Positions 10,828 to 21,562 of a DNA stretch of 64,000 bases are shown in pieces (position 1 is the stretch's first letter; each line of letters starts with the position of its first letter). The position numbers and the translations under genes were made by a program. The notes beneath the pieces were generated by a model. It did not search any database and was not told where the DNA came from. It worked only from the letters and a program-made list of their open reading frames with translations. This DNA is from Paralithodes platypus (Eukaryota; Arthropoda; Malacostraca; Decapoda; Lithodidae): positions 38,784,924 through 38,848,923 of the forward strand of contig CM064509.1 of the NCBI GenBank assembly GCA_032716605.1. Direction: 5' to 3'.

Positions 10828-10975
10828 TTATTCTGACTATCACTAGGTGGTTGTATTCAACTTAGGAAGAGCCTCTGGGAATAAAAAAGGTTAAAAACCT
10901 TAACCTTTTGGCTTCCATAGGCCCTTCTCCAGCTGAAGAAAATCAACTAATGATAACCAGAATAACATTAAAAAG
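10828..10975. repeat. Degenerate copy of the TTAA-flanked MITE family
   Basis: Shares the family's central text: CAACTTAGGAAGAGCCTCTGGGAATAAAA, then the AACCTTTTGGCTTCC half and AATGATAACCAGAATAA near the end, as in the better copies at 39150 and 44111. The outer TTAA ends are not clear. Confidence 0.55.
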
Positions 10976-11146
10976 GTGTCACCTTATTAAAGGAGTTATA
11001 ATATGAGGAACTGATTTGTACTGGAATATTGCCTTCACAAATATTTGTAACAGCTATTCTTGACTTAACACTATCTGGTGCGACGTGTTGGGTGTTATTA
11101 TCTGTCTATTGCCGGATGCCAGATGTAAAGTCAGTAAAAATTGGTT

Positions 11147-11415
11147 TGCCTAAACTGAACAAGATGCGGAAATATACTTGAGCCGACCAGGTCAAGTGAG
11201 ATATCTCTATTGGTCTAACTGGTAAGGTGTCTGCCTCGTACCCAAGGGTCCCCGGGTTCGATTCCCGCCCTGGGTATATTTTCGGTAGGCTATTTTCGCA
11301 TCAAACGAAGTTTAGGTGTGTTGGTAAAATTGTCAAGATGGTTGAAAGTAAAATCGGAGCTCCAGAACCTCACTTTCGGGCATGGTGTAAAAACCTAATA
11401 CTACACGACAAGGAA
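11147..11415 (+). mobile_element. tRNA-derived SINE, copy 1
   Basis: The head resembles a tRNA. An A-box-like TGGTCTAACTGGTAAGG and a clear B box GGTTCGATTCC lie about 30 bases apart, matching an internal RNA polymerase III promoter. A tRNA-unrelated body follows (ATTGTCAAGATGGTTGAAAG, CGGAGCTCCAGAACC). The same unit recurs at 18921-19172 (+) and 36465-36730 (-). No autonomous function is expected. Confidence 0.75.
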
Positions 11416-12462
11416 TTAAGGGGGCAAGAGAGAACTGGGAATGCTGTGAGACTCGCAACAAAGGCTGTGTTGTGTGTGGAAGGAGTTGCCAGCTCTCCCG
11501 CGAGTTGCTAGCTGGGCCGGTAAGGTGCGTGTGTAGCTCCGCTCAGTGGGCTGACTCACCTCTCCCGACCAGTCTCTCTGACGGACTCACGGTCGTTTCG
11601 GCTCAGGCTTGTTACTCTCTGTTCGTTCGGAGTCTTCGCTACCCGGACGGTGAAGTGATGTAAAGTAATTAAAAATAGGTTAGTCTGAGATAGGGGAGAA
11701 AAACAAAGGAGGAGATGGAAGCACCAGTATAAAAACAACTCCTGTCACCACGCCGCCGAGACATGAGGACACAAAAGCTTCCTCACCCCGGCAGGCTCGG
11801 CCTGCCACCATCACCTCGCCACATCCCCCGACACCAGAAAAAGACTTAACAAGAAGGCTAACCTCAAACACCACCAGTAAAACCAAGGAAGACCAACCAC
11901 AACACCCAGGGGAGAAAACCTTCCATAAATCCAAAACCACCACGCGCCCATCTTGCCTGGAGACTCACTACCGCTGTGGCGCTGATTCTGAGAAGGGCTA
12001 CCGCCGTCGGCACACACCCTCCTCTCCACAAAACTGCCCTTATAGACCCGAGATGCGCAGCCGGAAGGAACGACGGAATTGGTAAGACATCCCCAGCCAA
12101 ATCCAGAAGTGGTACAGTTGGAAAGATATCTTGAAGACAATGGCTGAGAGATATCTGGAAGACTTGGGATTATCTATACCGAGAAATTGCCTTGAGGGAG
12201 TAAGACACTGGTAGGACTACAAGACGCATTTCTGGAAGGTACCTTGGATTTGCTTCGTATCTTTGTTAGACCACACTGGTGGCCACCTAACATATTTACT
12301 TTGGCCTTGGTACAGGAATTTACTACAATTATAATATGCCACACGGAGTGAGCGCTATAGCTCTAGTAAACCCATAAACATAGGAAGGCTGGTTGGAAGA
12401 GCGTAAGACACTGGTGTAACGGCTTCTTTCTCAGTTAGGACTTGTAGTGGAGTGTGAAATAC
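11416..12462. other. Intergenic, no gene seen
   Basis: Mixed composition. Open frames on the minus strand at 11680-12140 have biased, low-complexity translations and no family signal. A single AGCGTAAGACACTGGTG word occurs near 12398; the same word forms a tandem cluster at 17044-18570. Confidence 0.4.
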
Positions 12463-12469
12463 CCCAGGA

Positions 12470-13030
12470 ACGAAAATTCCTGGGAGCGAAACTCCCACCC
12501 CCAGCGAGATCCCCAGTCCCATTTCCACCCCCGATTTGGCCTCTCTCTCTCTCTTCCACCTCATTCCACATATTATACGTCCCTCCAATCACAGTCTTCT
12601 AGTATACAAACCACATTTGTGTAGGATCTATTCCCAACCTATTATGTCCCCTATCCTTTGTGCGTTATTATTATTATTGCTTCAGATGAGAGAACATCCC
12701 GACTACGAATCTATATTCGAGAGTTGGAGATTGAAATTATTATGTTGAGACGATCTATAACTCCCCAGGATAGACATTACCTGGATTAATATACCATTTA
12801 TTCTTTGTGTTATTCTTGTTATGATTTCAGATCAGCAGCCAATCCCTGACTACGAATTTATATTCGAGAGTTGGAAAGATAAATGATTATGCTGGGACGA
12901 TCTAAAATGCCCCAGGAACGAATATAACTATGATTATCCCCAACTTCGTTTCTTCCCTCTCCCGCCTCACTCCACATGTTACACGTCTCCTTAATCACAG
13001 TCTTCTAGTATACAAATCACATTTCTTTAC
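12470..13030 (+). repeat. Tandem duplication inside LTR-like copy 1
   Basis: Two units share CGACTACGAAT...TATTCGAGAGTTGGA (near 12698 and 12849) and CACAGTCTTCTAGTATACAAA (12588, 12998). Copy 2 at 53391 shows a single unit, so the duplication is specific to this copy. Confidence 0.6.
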
Positions 13031-13387
13031 TCCTTGACATTCTTGAAGTACCAACTAAGTATGTATTTAATTAGATAACAACCATGCAGGCTATAATACT
13101 TTCATTGTGTAGGTACAAAGGCGATCTCAAGACACCTTAGCTTCCATTGCACAACAAATCAGGTCATGATTATGTCCACCCTGTATTTAATTATGTAACC
13201 ACCATGCCCCCCTATTTATACGACGTAAGCTATAATACCCGCGTCGTGTGCATGTTCACTGTGACTGTTGTAATTATCGTTGCATTTATTTCATGTGCGT
13301 TTGGCTACGGCCAAAACAAAATACAACCGCCGCAGAGAGATGCTTGGCGACCTATGAACAACATAACTGCAAACCATGTATTATTGT

Positions 13388-13722
13388 ATTAATTTATATA
13401 TATATATATGTTTAACTATGACAACCACCTAAGAGAGAGACAAAAGGGCAGACACCTTTATCTCTCTACATTACGACGGTATAGGTAGGTAACCCCATGC
13501 CCAGTTATTGTATTGATTTACCTCTGTTGATTTATATATGTTTAATTATGGTCAATCTGCATACGACCATCTCAAGAGAGAGATGCAGAAAAAACACCTG
13601 GTATCTCTCTGCATTACCAGTATATATATATATATATATATATGGACCCCCATGCTCAGTTGTTCCCTTTTCTAGTAACTAAAGTATGTAAAATACAGCA
13701 GAAACAGACAGACAGACAGACA
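13388..13722. repeat. Microsatellites: (TA)n 13396-13409, (TA)n 13620-13643, (CAGA)n 13700-13722
   Basis: Simple runs read directly. They lie within LTR-like copy 1. The flanking AGAGAGAGATGCAG and TATCTCTCT text is also duplicated here and present at 54225-54260 in copy 2. Confidence 0.85.
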
Positions 13723-14488
13723 CTCACCCAAGACAGCAAAAGGAGCGAACGGCCCCGCCTCGCCGCGATAATCCCCGAACCAAGGTCACCTTGTCCAGTC
13801 CCGGAGGATTACCCCCTCAACAAACCGCGGGGACAACCCCCCCCAAGATGGCCGACCACAGACGTCAACCTCCAACCCCCCCCGGATTGTATATTCCCAA
13901 CCCTTCTAGTATTAACCTCCTTATATCAACCTACCAAACCCGAGGAGTAATTCCAATATTGAATTATGCAATTACCCTAGGCGACCCCGTAGTTCACTGG
14001 GGGCCCATATGATTGTTATTGTTGTTTCCTTTCGTAATATACTAACCCCCTAATGCTGACTAACCCACTAACACTAACCTAAGTAAGAGAGAACTGAGAA
14101 AAAGGAATAGCACCTATTTTTCGTTCCCCCTTCTAACAATTCCATATCCATCACCTCACGTGGTATGTTCTACTGACCATTGAATTATGTAACCCGTTAT
14201 GCATTTTTCTTTTCCATTTCTTCACCCCCCCTTCTACACATCTCGTCAGACACCACCTTCTAGTACACAGTACACATTGCTCTATCTCTTTTCCCTTCTA
14301 GTAACCAAGCAACGTATAAGCTATGCCAGAGTTAGATGATGACCTCACTCACACGACGAAGCGACAATTCCTTGTGTTGTGTTTGTTTCAGGTACGTGAC
14401 CACCAGAGTCTATCAACGTGATATAATGCTAGCTGCACTACCGCCCTGATTACGCATGTCCTGCCCTTCTCTTGGATCACTATCTCTG

Positions 14489-14512
14489 TCTATATCTCTC
14501 TCTCTCTCTCTC
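14489..14512. repeat. (CT)n microsatellite
   Basis: Alternating CT run inside LTR-like copy 1. Confidence 0.8.
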
Positions 14513-15317
14513 GCCTTGCCAATATATTTCCATCTTAGTATTTTCCAGCCTGAACCAGATTTGGCTGACCACAACAAACCAATTAACTCGAAGGCCAGGC
14601 CGCCGAGCCATGTCAGGTCACGGAGGGACTTCCACCTGCTCCCCCCCCCCCTCCCCTCGACCCCGACATAAAGGACCACCAGAGGAACTCTGGTTGGCAA
14701 CCACGTATACACACGGGCGGGTACGTCTGAGTGTATTTCATTACTTGTCATTTTCATTATCCAAGGACTACAGGTAACGAGAGAGCTGTCCATTCCCCCC
14801 CACTCATTCCCTTCCTTAAAAGTAGCTTACTTATAAAAGTCAGACAATTAGCCAGCTGGCCTTCACGGGCGAGGTACTCCGCCCCCAGCCTCCATGAAAA
14901 ACAACCAACAAAGGGGACTCTTGCCAACACCCCTTCCATTTCTTATTCTTATATGTCCGGTGTATAGACTAACACTGTTATCTAATCCAGGGCACCGGAA
15001 ATGAGGAGCCAATTACCCAGACAATGACTCCACAGCAACCCCATACACAGCCACCCCCAAAGGGTAAAAGGACCACCCCCAGTAAAGGCAACATCCCGAC
15101 TCCAGCATTCCCCACACCTCCACCATCTTGCCAACTTAAAGAGCCTGTTAGCCCCAGCCCCCAAAATTGTGCATTCACCTCCTCTTTACTCCCTGGAGTA
15201 AGCCCCCTGCATGTAAGGCTCTTCCTAGAAAGCAAAAACTCCCCTGCCACTTGACTGAACAGCCCAGAAATGACAAACCCATCAACCACCAGCCCAGGCA
15301 ACACCGGACAGCCCTGC

Positions 15318-15325
15318 TATATAAA
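15318..15325 (+). promoter_or_regulatory. TATA box of LTR-like copy 1
   Basis: TATATAAA followed by an AGAGG-rich stretch, about 1.7 kb before the repeat end. The homologous place in copy 2 (55685) has TATAAATA. Conservation of a TATA box between diverged copies supports a promoter role. Confidence 0.45.
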
Positions 15326-16898
15326 CCCTGAGAGGAGAAGAGCTAGGTAAGTGCAAATATCGCTTCTGATGAACGGCAACCCGCTCTCTGACTGAAGACT
15401 ATTTTAACTCACCACTCAAGATTACCTATAGACGAACGGCACCCCGAAGTCTGTGATAAAATCAGTGACATTGATATATATATTCCTTTGGATCTTTATT
15501 AATCGTGGCAACCCACCGGTTAATATAGAGACCTTTTTACTAATACATATATCTACCCCAAATAAGTGATTAAAAACTCATTGTTGGTATCACCTCTTCC
15601 ACTTAAGTTTTATAACCATTTATATAGAGTACAACAAGAACTACATATCCATGACTGATTATTTCTGGCCACCCAGAATTTAATATAGTTATTTTTATTA
15701 GTGTCTTATCTAACCTAATAGAACTATTGAAAGACGAAGGCATCCCTACTTTTCAATACTTTATTATTTAGACATCTAACTTGTACTTAACTCACAGAGA
15801 TCTAGGATAGAAAGATTTTTTGTGTTAGAAGGGTCTATGCGAGACACTCTTAGGAGCGCTTAGCAAGAATAGATCCTTGGCACATTTCGTCTGTGGCACC
15901 CCACAGAATTTGTGACTAAAAGGGTAAAACCGCCTGAGTTCTTTGAACCTCTCATAAAGATTAGAGACAGTCAAGAAGGGTCCTTGAGTAGACTCCTCCT
16001 GCGTTGGTCCGATGGTGTGCTAATCCGGCCTCAGCCTGAAGCATAACATTAAAAATCCTAGCCCCGAGAGTACCTTAACGGAACTTCATTAATGGTTGAT
16101 GGCTCATCTGTAACTTCTTTACACAACTGGACACCCTGGATGGCCCCGGAGCAGCCGAGAAGCCCTCAACGACACCAGATCGAGAATCTAAGAAGATAAA
16201 CCAACAGTGCACTATTGACTATCATTGTATCAGTGCGGAGATACTGTACCACCAGATCGTTGTATTTATCTATGCTCACTTTGAAGTTATTTGCTAACTA
16301 TGACGAGTGTTTCAAGTTCGATTCCTAGAGTTCCCTGTTCATTGCCCGAGAATTCGTACCAGTAAAAGTTATTACGAGATAATTACCGCGACAATATTTA
16401 CCCTCAGCCAGTTAACGAGTTCTTCCTAATTTGGAGATTATGGTATAGATATTCTGAGATCCCAAAACCTTGTGGGATAGGTCGTAAAGTAAATTAATCT
16501 CAGTGACGAATTCCAATACGTGCATTAACAATTTAACAGTCAAATAAGCATACAATTCTAGTTGTCTATTTGATTCTACCAGATCTTGTAAAGTTGAAAC
16601 CTGAAGTTAGCTCAACATCTAAATAAAATAACTAGGCCCTAGGCATACTCAACGATCTCTACTAGATACTTATGAGAACTTAATCAGTGCCTTTCGAGTG
16701 ACTTTCTCTAATCTTGTATCTTGTCCTTATCTCAGAAGAATAATACCTGAGTGTTGAAAGTGGCAGTGCACGCTCCATCCAGATCCACGATTGTGCTAGG
16801 AGAATTGAAAGACCAAGCTTGTTACTGAATCTATTGCTCCTACCTATGTTTTCCAAAGTGAATTGATTCTTTTTCTATACCAGTGAGTGTGTTAATTC

Positions 16899-16904
16899 AA
16901 TAAA
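16899..16904 (+). promoter_or_regulatory. Poly(A) signal of LTR-like copy 1
   Basis: AATAAA followed by GCTGTATTAC, identical in copy 2 at 56824. It sits about 145 bp from the repeat end in both copies, where the R region of an LTR would be. Confidence 0.5.
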
Positions 16905-17044
16905 GCTGTATTACGAACCACATTCCGAAATTATATTTATGTGTTCTATTGATTCCTTATATGTATGTACATGGAACCTGATATTCCAGTCTTGTAGAAC
17001 TCACCCAATCAATTGTTAATCCTGTATAAAATCAGGGCATAACA

Positions 17045-18570
17045 GAGTGTGTAAAACACTGGTGTAACAACTCCCTACTTAGTCCTTACGATACGAGAGC
17101 GTAACCACTACTGTTCGTTATATTTATCAACGACTTACCTGAAGTTATAACTAATGGAAGTGAGGTATACCTGTATGCGGATGACACTAAGCTGTATAGA
17201 AGAGTGAGGAGTAAGGAAGATGTGGGTTTGCTTCAAGGAGATGTGGAGGGAATGAAGGGATGGTCTGAGCATTGGTTAATGCCTTTTCATCCAAAAAAAT
17301 GCAAGTATATGCGGATTGGGACAAGCAAGATAGACAAGGTAGGATACAGTATGTATGAAGCGATGGAGGAAGTGAATGCAGAAAAGGATATAGGAGTAGT
17401 GATAGACAATAAGTTAAATTTCTCAGAACATTTAGCGGAAAAGATAAACAAAGCCAATAGAATTGTAGGGCTGATAAGGAGGACATTTGTGTAACTTGAC
17501 GAAGAAATCTTCAGGAATCTCTATACAGCGCTGGTTAGGCTGCACCTGGAATATGCGAACCAGGTGTGGGCTCCATATATGGTAAAGGATATAGAAGCAG
17601 TGGAGAAAGTGCAGAGGAGAGCTAGCAAGCTAGTACCAACGTTGAAGAACGTGGGCTATGAGCAGAGGTTGAGGACACTGGGGCTTCCGACACTGGCATA
17701 TAGGAGAAAGAGAGGGGATATGATAGAGACTTTTAAGATAGTGTCAGGAAAATATGATGAGGATGTGTGTGAAGGTATCTTCTTGATGCGGGAGGGAACA
17801 AGAACGAGAGGACACTCTAAGAAAATTTACAAAGAAAGAAATAGGCTTGAAAAGGCAAAGAACTAATTTTGTGATAGAGTGGTAAATGAGTGAAACGCAC
17901 TGCCCCAGTATGTAGTCGATTCCGAATCAATAAGGGAGTTTGAAAGTAATCTTGATAAAGCATTTCTCCCCTATATTATAGCTTCTAACTTTCTCTATTA
18001 ACCTTTTATCTTGATAAAGCATGGGGAAGACAAGATTTGAAGTTTGATTATAAAGCAAAAATACAGAATAGTAAAAATGTTGCGTCTGCTACCGCCGCCG
18101 CCAACACCGTGAATGACCGCAGCAGTGCAAGTACTGGTACTGAGCTGGATACACAGGCCTAGTTTGCCTTTTTCCAGAGGATCTACTGTAAGAAACTGTA
18201 AGAAACTGTAAGTAAGACACTGGTGTAACAGCTCGTCTTCGTAATAATCCCAATATTCCATCATATAAGTTCCTCTAGAGGCTCACATAGAAGTCTAAGT
18301 CTGGATTGTAAGCGAGAGCGTAAGACACTGGTGAAACGGCTCCTTACTTTAATCCCATAATACGAGAGCGTAAGATGCTGGTGAAACGGCTCATTTTCTT
18401 GTGAGACCCTCACCTCCATAGTCTTGAGAGATCTTCAAGGAAGTCTTCACCCATCTGCTGAAGTCTAGGTCTGGATTGTAAAAGAGAGCGTAAGACACTG
18501 GTGAAACGGCTCGTTTTCATGTAAGACCCTCACCTCTACAGTTTTCAGAGATCTTCAAGGAAGTCTTTCC
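17045..18570 (+). repeat. Clustered AGAGCGTAAGACACTGGTG repeats
   Basis: GTAAGACACTGGTG(T/A)AAC words occur near 17056 (GTAAAACACTGG), 18211, 18309, 18370 (GTAAGATGCTGG) and 18489, with one outlier at 12398. The last three lie in larger units that also share GAAGTCTAGGTCTGGATTG and GAGATCTTCAAGGAAGTCTT, a tandem array of roughly 60-170 bp units at 18289-18570. Confidence 0.65.
17114..18000 (+). pseudogene. 5'-truncated CR1/L2-type LINE RT fragment
   Basis: A single frame runs from FVIFINDLPEV through the catalytic YADD (17174-17185), then NKANRIVGLIRRTFV. A TAA (17492-17494) interrupts before EYANQVWAPYM, VEKVQRRASKLVP and RTRGHSKKIYK. Further in-frame stops at 17864 and about 17888 precede NALPQYVVDSESIREFESNL. 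The upstream RT and endonuclease are absent, so this is a truncated dead insertion. A related C-terminal piece lies at 46744-47014. Confidence 0.75.
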
Positions 18571-18719
18571 CTAACTTCTGTCACTGTCACACGACAAGAC
18601 CACCCCACAGACCGGGACGTCGTAGGGAATACCAGGCAGCAACGTCTTCACAGATCTTCAGAACCTGCCTGTGTCTTCCCCTTGAGACGCCTAGAGGAGC
18701 CTCGATCGTGCTGCTGTTT

Positions 18720-18918
18720 GAAACCTATCCCTGTCTTATGTACCATTGCGCCTCTAACCATATGATTTTGTGTGAATAAGAATAACCTATGTTTGTACTC
18801 TGTGTTATATTATCCTCTATTACCTCTGTGTTTGTGTTCTTGTGTGTTCTCATCTTCTCCAGTCAAGTAATAACCTACCTATAAAGTCAATACAACCCCA
18901 GTAAAAACCTGGTATAAC
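18720..18918 (+). other. Possible decayed LTR tail
   Basis: Ends in CCCAGTAAAAACCTGGTATAACA, similar in design to the end of the 12463-17044 repeat and to 38220-38258 (CCCAGTTAAAATCCTGG). No second LTR is seen, so the call is tentative. Confidence 0.3.
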
Positions 18919-18920
18919 AT

Positions 18921-19172
18921 AGCCTAAACTGAACAAGATGCGGAAATATACTTGAGCCGACCAGGCCAAGTGAGATATCTCTATTGGTCTAACGGGTAAG
19001 GTGTCTGCCTCGTACCCAAAGGTCCCAGGTTCCGCCCTGGGTATATTTTCGGGAGTATATTTTCGCATCAAATGAAGTTTAGGTGTGTTGGTAAAATTGT
19101 CATGATGGTTGAAAGTAAGATCGGAGCTCCAGAACCTCCCCTTAGGGCATGGTGTAAAAACGTAATCCTACA
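18921..19172 (+). mobile_element. tRNA-derived SINE, copy 2
   Basis: Same unit as 11147-11415. The A-box-like region is intact, but the B box has lost bases (AGGTTCCGCCC), so internal promoter activity should be impaired. The downstream body (GAAAGTAAGATCGGAGCTCC) is shared. Confidence 0.75.
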
Positions 19173-19439
19173 CATAATCTCCGAAGAGGTGACCACGAAC
19201 GAATCACCCCCATGCACCTCTCTCTCTAGTCAGTTGACGCCCCTCCTTCCATCCAGCACCGCTTTCACGCAAATACTTCTTAACTCAAGAAATAGGGTGG
19301 TCACCCTATTTGTTGGGGTGGATATCAGTTATGTGCGGAGTTACATGGAGGGATCGTGTTTAAATATTAGTGAGGGCATTTATCTATTTTGACATGTTCG
19401 AGCAGTGTATTTTTTGCGTGCTCCCTCCTATATAATTCC

Positions 19440-19545
19440 CTCAGATTCTTTTTAAGCTGAATTAAATCGTCGGATGATAGCCAGAATGAACTGTCAAAAT
19501 GCGTCATAATCTTCAAAAGGTAAATTTGATGATTTGTTCCAGTGA
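19440..19545. repeat. Partial TTAA-family MITE
   Basis: Carries TAAGCTGAATTAAATCGTC, GATGATAGCCAGAATGAACTG and AAAATGCGTCATAATCTTC, the second half of the family consensus seen at 42431-42652. Confidence 0.55.
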
Positions 19546-19729
19546 TTTTCGGAGAATAAATCGACTCAACACAGGACAACCAGGAAGGAGGACCGAAGAC
19601 AGCGAGGACGGCGACCTGCGAAGGAATGAAATGCTAATCCGTCAAGAACCACGAATTTGGATAAAGCTCCATCAACAAGACCCAAATCCAAAACCGCCAG
19701 GGATAACGACCGAAGACTGAGGACAGCCA

Positions 19730-21562
19730 TGAACGTAAATGTAGATCCAACCAGAACCAAAAATTTGATTAAAGAGCGTTCCGTGAGTTCTAAAACCGCA
19801 ACTTTAAAGGTTTTCTATGCAAACGCTCGTAGCATACGCAATACATTTTCAAATCTAGAGGAACTAGTGCTTACAGAAAATTATGACGTAATTGGCATAA
19901 CAGAATCTTGGCTCAATACAGAAGATAGAAAAGCCGAATTAATAGAAATGGAGTTGGTGTTTCATTTGTTATCAAAGAAAGCCTTAACCCAATCCTCATG
20001 TCAAAACCCCAAATTGTGAACGTCAACACATCCTATGTGCTAATAAATAATAATAAAGGTACAAAAATAAAATACTTGCATTAATATACAGACCTCCAGC
20101 TCAATCAGTGCAAACTGACCGAGAAATTTACGAACAAATTGCAGATGTAAGTAACTCACAAGATACCGTAATTTTTGGCGACTTTAATTTACCTGTGACC
20201 AACTGGGGCGATACTCTTACTTCACACTCCGGACATGACTTGTATGCGAACTTGCAAGAGAGTTCACTCTTCCAATTTGTTCGATCTCTGACCTGTGGTA
20301 ATATCGTTCTTTACCTTGTACTTCAACGAAAGAAGAATTAATAGAGAATTTGAATGTTGGTGATTAATTCAGTAATAGTGACCATCGTACGATCACTTTC
20401 CATTTAAAATTCAATAGCAATGAACTCAATACCAGCAAAGAGAAGGTCCCAAATTTCAAGAGACCAAACTTCCGTAAACTTAGAGCAATACTTAAGGAAG
20501 TCGACTGGAGTTCTATGATTAACAATGATGATCTAAACCAATCATGGAGATTTTTCACCTCCACTTATTTGAATGCAGTACATGAGTGTATACCATTAAA
20601 AAACCGAAGATCAGTACATAATAATAGACCCAAGTGGTGGAATAAAGACATTGTGGATTGTCTGCTTGCTAAAAAGAATGCTCATGATAAATTTAAAATC
20701 TCTGACACCCATGAAAATAAAGTGGTATTTGTAGTTCTACGACACAAAGCCAAAACGTTAATCACACAAAGTAAAAACACGCTAGAATTACATGTTGCAA
20801 ATCAAAGTAAGACAAACCCGAAAGAATTTTATAGTTACATCAGGAAGAAGAAAGTAGTGACTTCAACGATTGGACTGTTAGTCGATGAAAAAGGAGATTA
20901 CGCTAAAGATGAAGCAAAAATTAGTAACGCTCTCAACACCTTCTTTGCATCAGTTTTTACAACAGAAGACCTTAGTAATATTCCTACAGCATCGCCGGTT
21001 CAGATAGATAATTATAACGGTCTAAACAGTAAGCCTATCAGCATTACAGAGAGAGAAGTTTTGAAATGTTTAGATAAACTTAAGGTAAATAAATCGCCTG
21101 GACCCGATACAATCTCGCATAGAGTTCTAAAGGAAGCTAAATATGAGCGCTCCAAACCACTGACATTGTTCTTCAATAAATCCTTACAGTCTGGGACTAT
21201 GCCTGATCAGTAGAAGCTCGCCAACGTAACACCGATATAAAAAAAGGCAGCAAATCATTACCTAGTAACTATCGTCCAATTAGCTTAACCTCAGTTATAT
21301 TTAAAATGCTAGAAACACTCATAAGAGACAAACTCATAAATCACGTAGAGGAATACAGCATACTTAAAGATACTCAACATGGTTTTCGTAATAAACGCTC
21401 CTGCTTAACAAACCTCTTCGACTTCTTCCACGATATCCTCAACCTACAGTATATGATGAGAGTAAAACTGTATGTATTATATACATTGATTTTCAAAAGG
21501 CCTTTGACAAAGTTCTCCACAAACGTTTATTGATAAAACTAGCGCATGGAATACAAGACGGT
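19730..21562 (+). pseudogene. SGNH-type LINE ORF2, copy A, endonuclease and RT start
   Basis: Begins MNVNVDPTRTKN, then FYANARSIRN and GITESWLN of the EEP endonuclease. A frame break near 19925 comes with missing sequence, and FGDFNLP appears near 20177. The 232-residue piece 20515-21213 includes WWNKDI and the RT N-terminal SPGPDTIS, and ends at a TAG (21211-21213) that replaces the Trp of MPDQW in copy B. HGFRNKRSCLTNL follows. The sequence is cut at 21562 by the inserted minus-strand LINE. Clearly dead and more diverged than copies B and C. Confidence 0.8.

Larger units (their letters stand above)
12463..17044 (+). mobile_element. Long non-coding LTR-like repeat, copy 1
   Basis: Homologous along its length, in the same orientation, to 53352-56968. 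Shared landmarks include CAGGAACGAAAA near the start, the text around 13040-13200, CTAGGATAGAAAGAT near 15805, AATAAAGCTGTATTAC (16899) and the terminal GTATAAAATCAGGGCATAACA. A TATA-like box (15318) and a poly(A) signal about 145 bp before the end fit U3-R-U5 of an LTR. This copy is about 1 kb longer than copy 2, partly from an internal tandem duplication (12470-13030). The start is uncertain because the ends match copy 2 only from about 12462. No ORF of note. Confidence 0.6.

Noticed and set aside
11210..11282. Possible functional tRNA gene
   Set aside because: A and B boxes are present, but the acceptor stem does not pair convincingly and the unit recurs with a shared non-tRNA body, so it is a SINE head.
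11680..12140. Overlapping minus-strand open frames
   Set aside because: Three overlapping low-complexity frames in GC-rich DNA, no start context, no family resemblance.
12463..17044. Numerous 60-130 codon open frames inside LTR-like copy 1
   Set aside because: None is conserved in copy 2, and translations follow base composition (Pro/Ser-rich).
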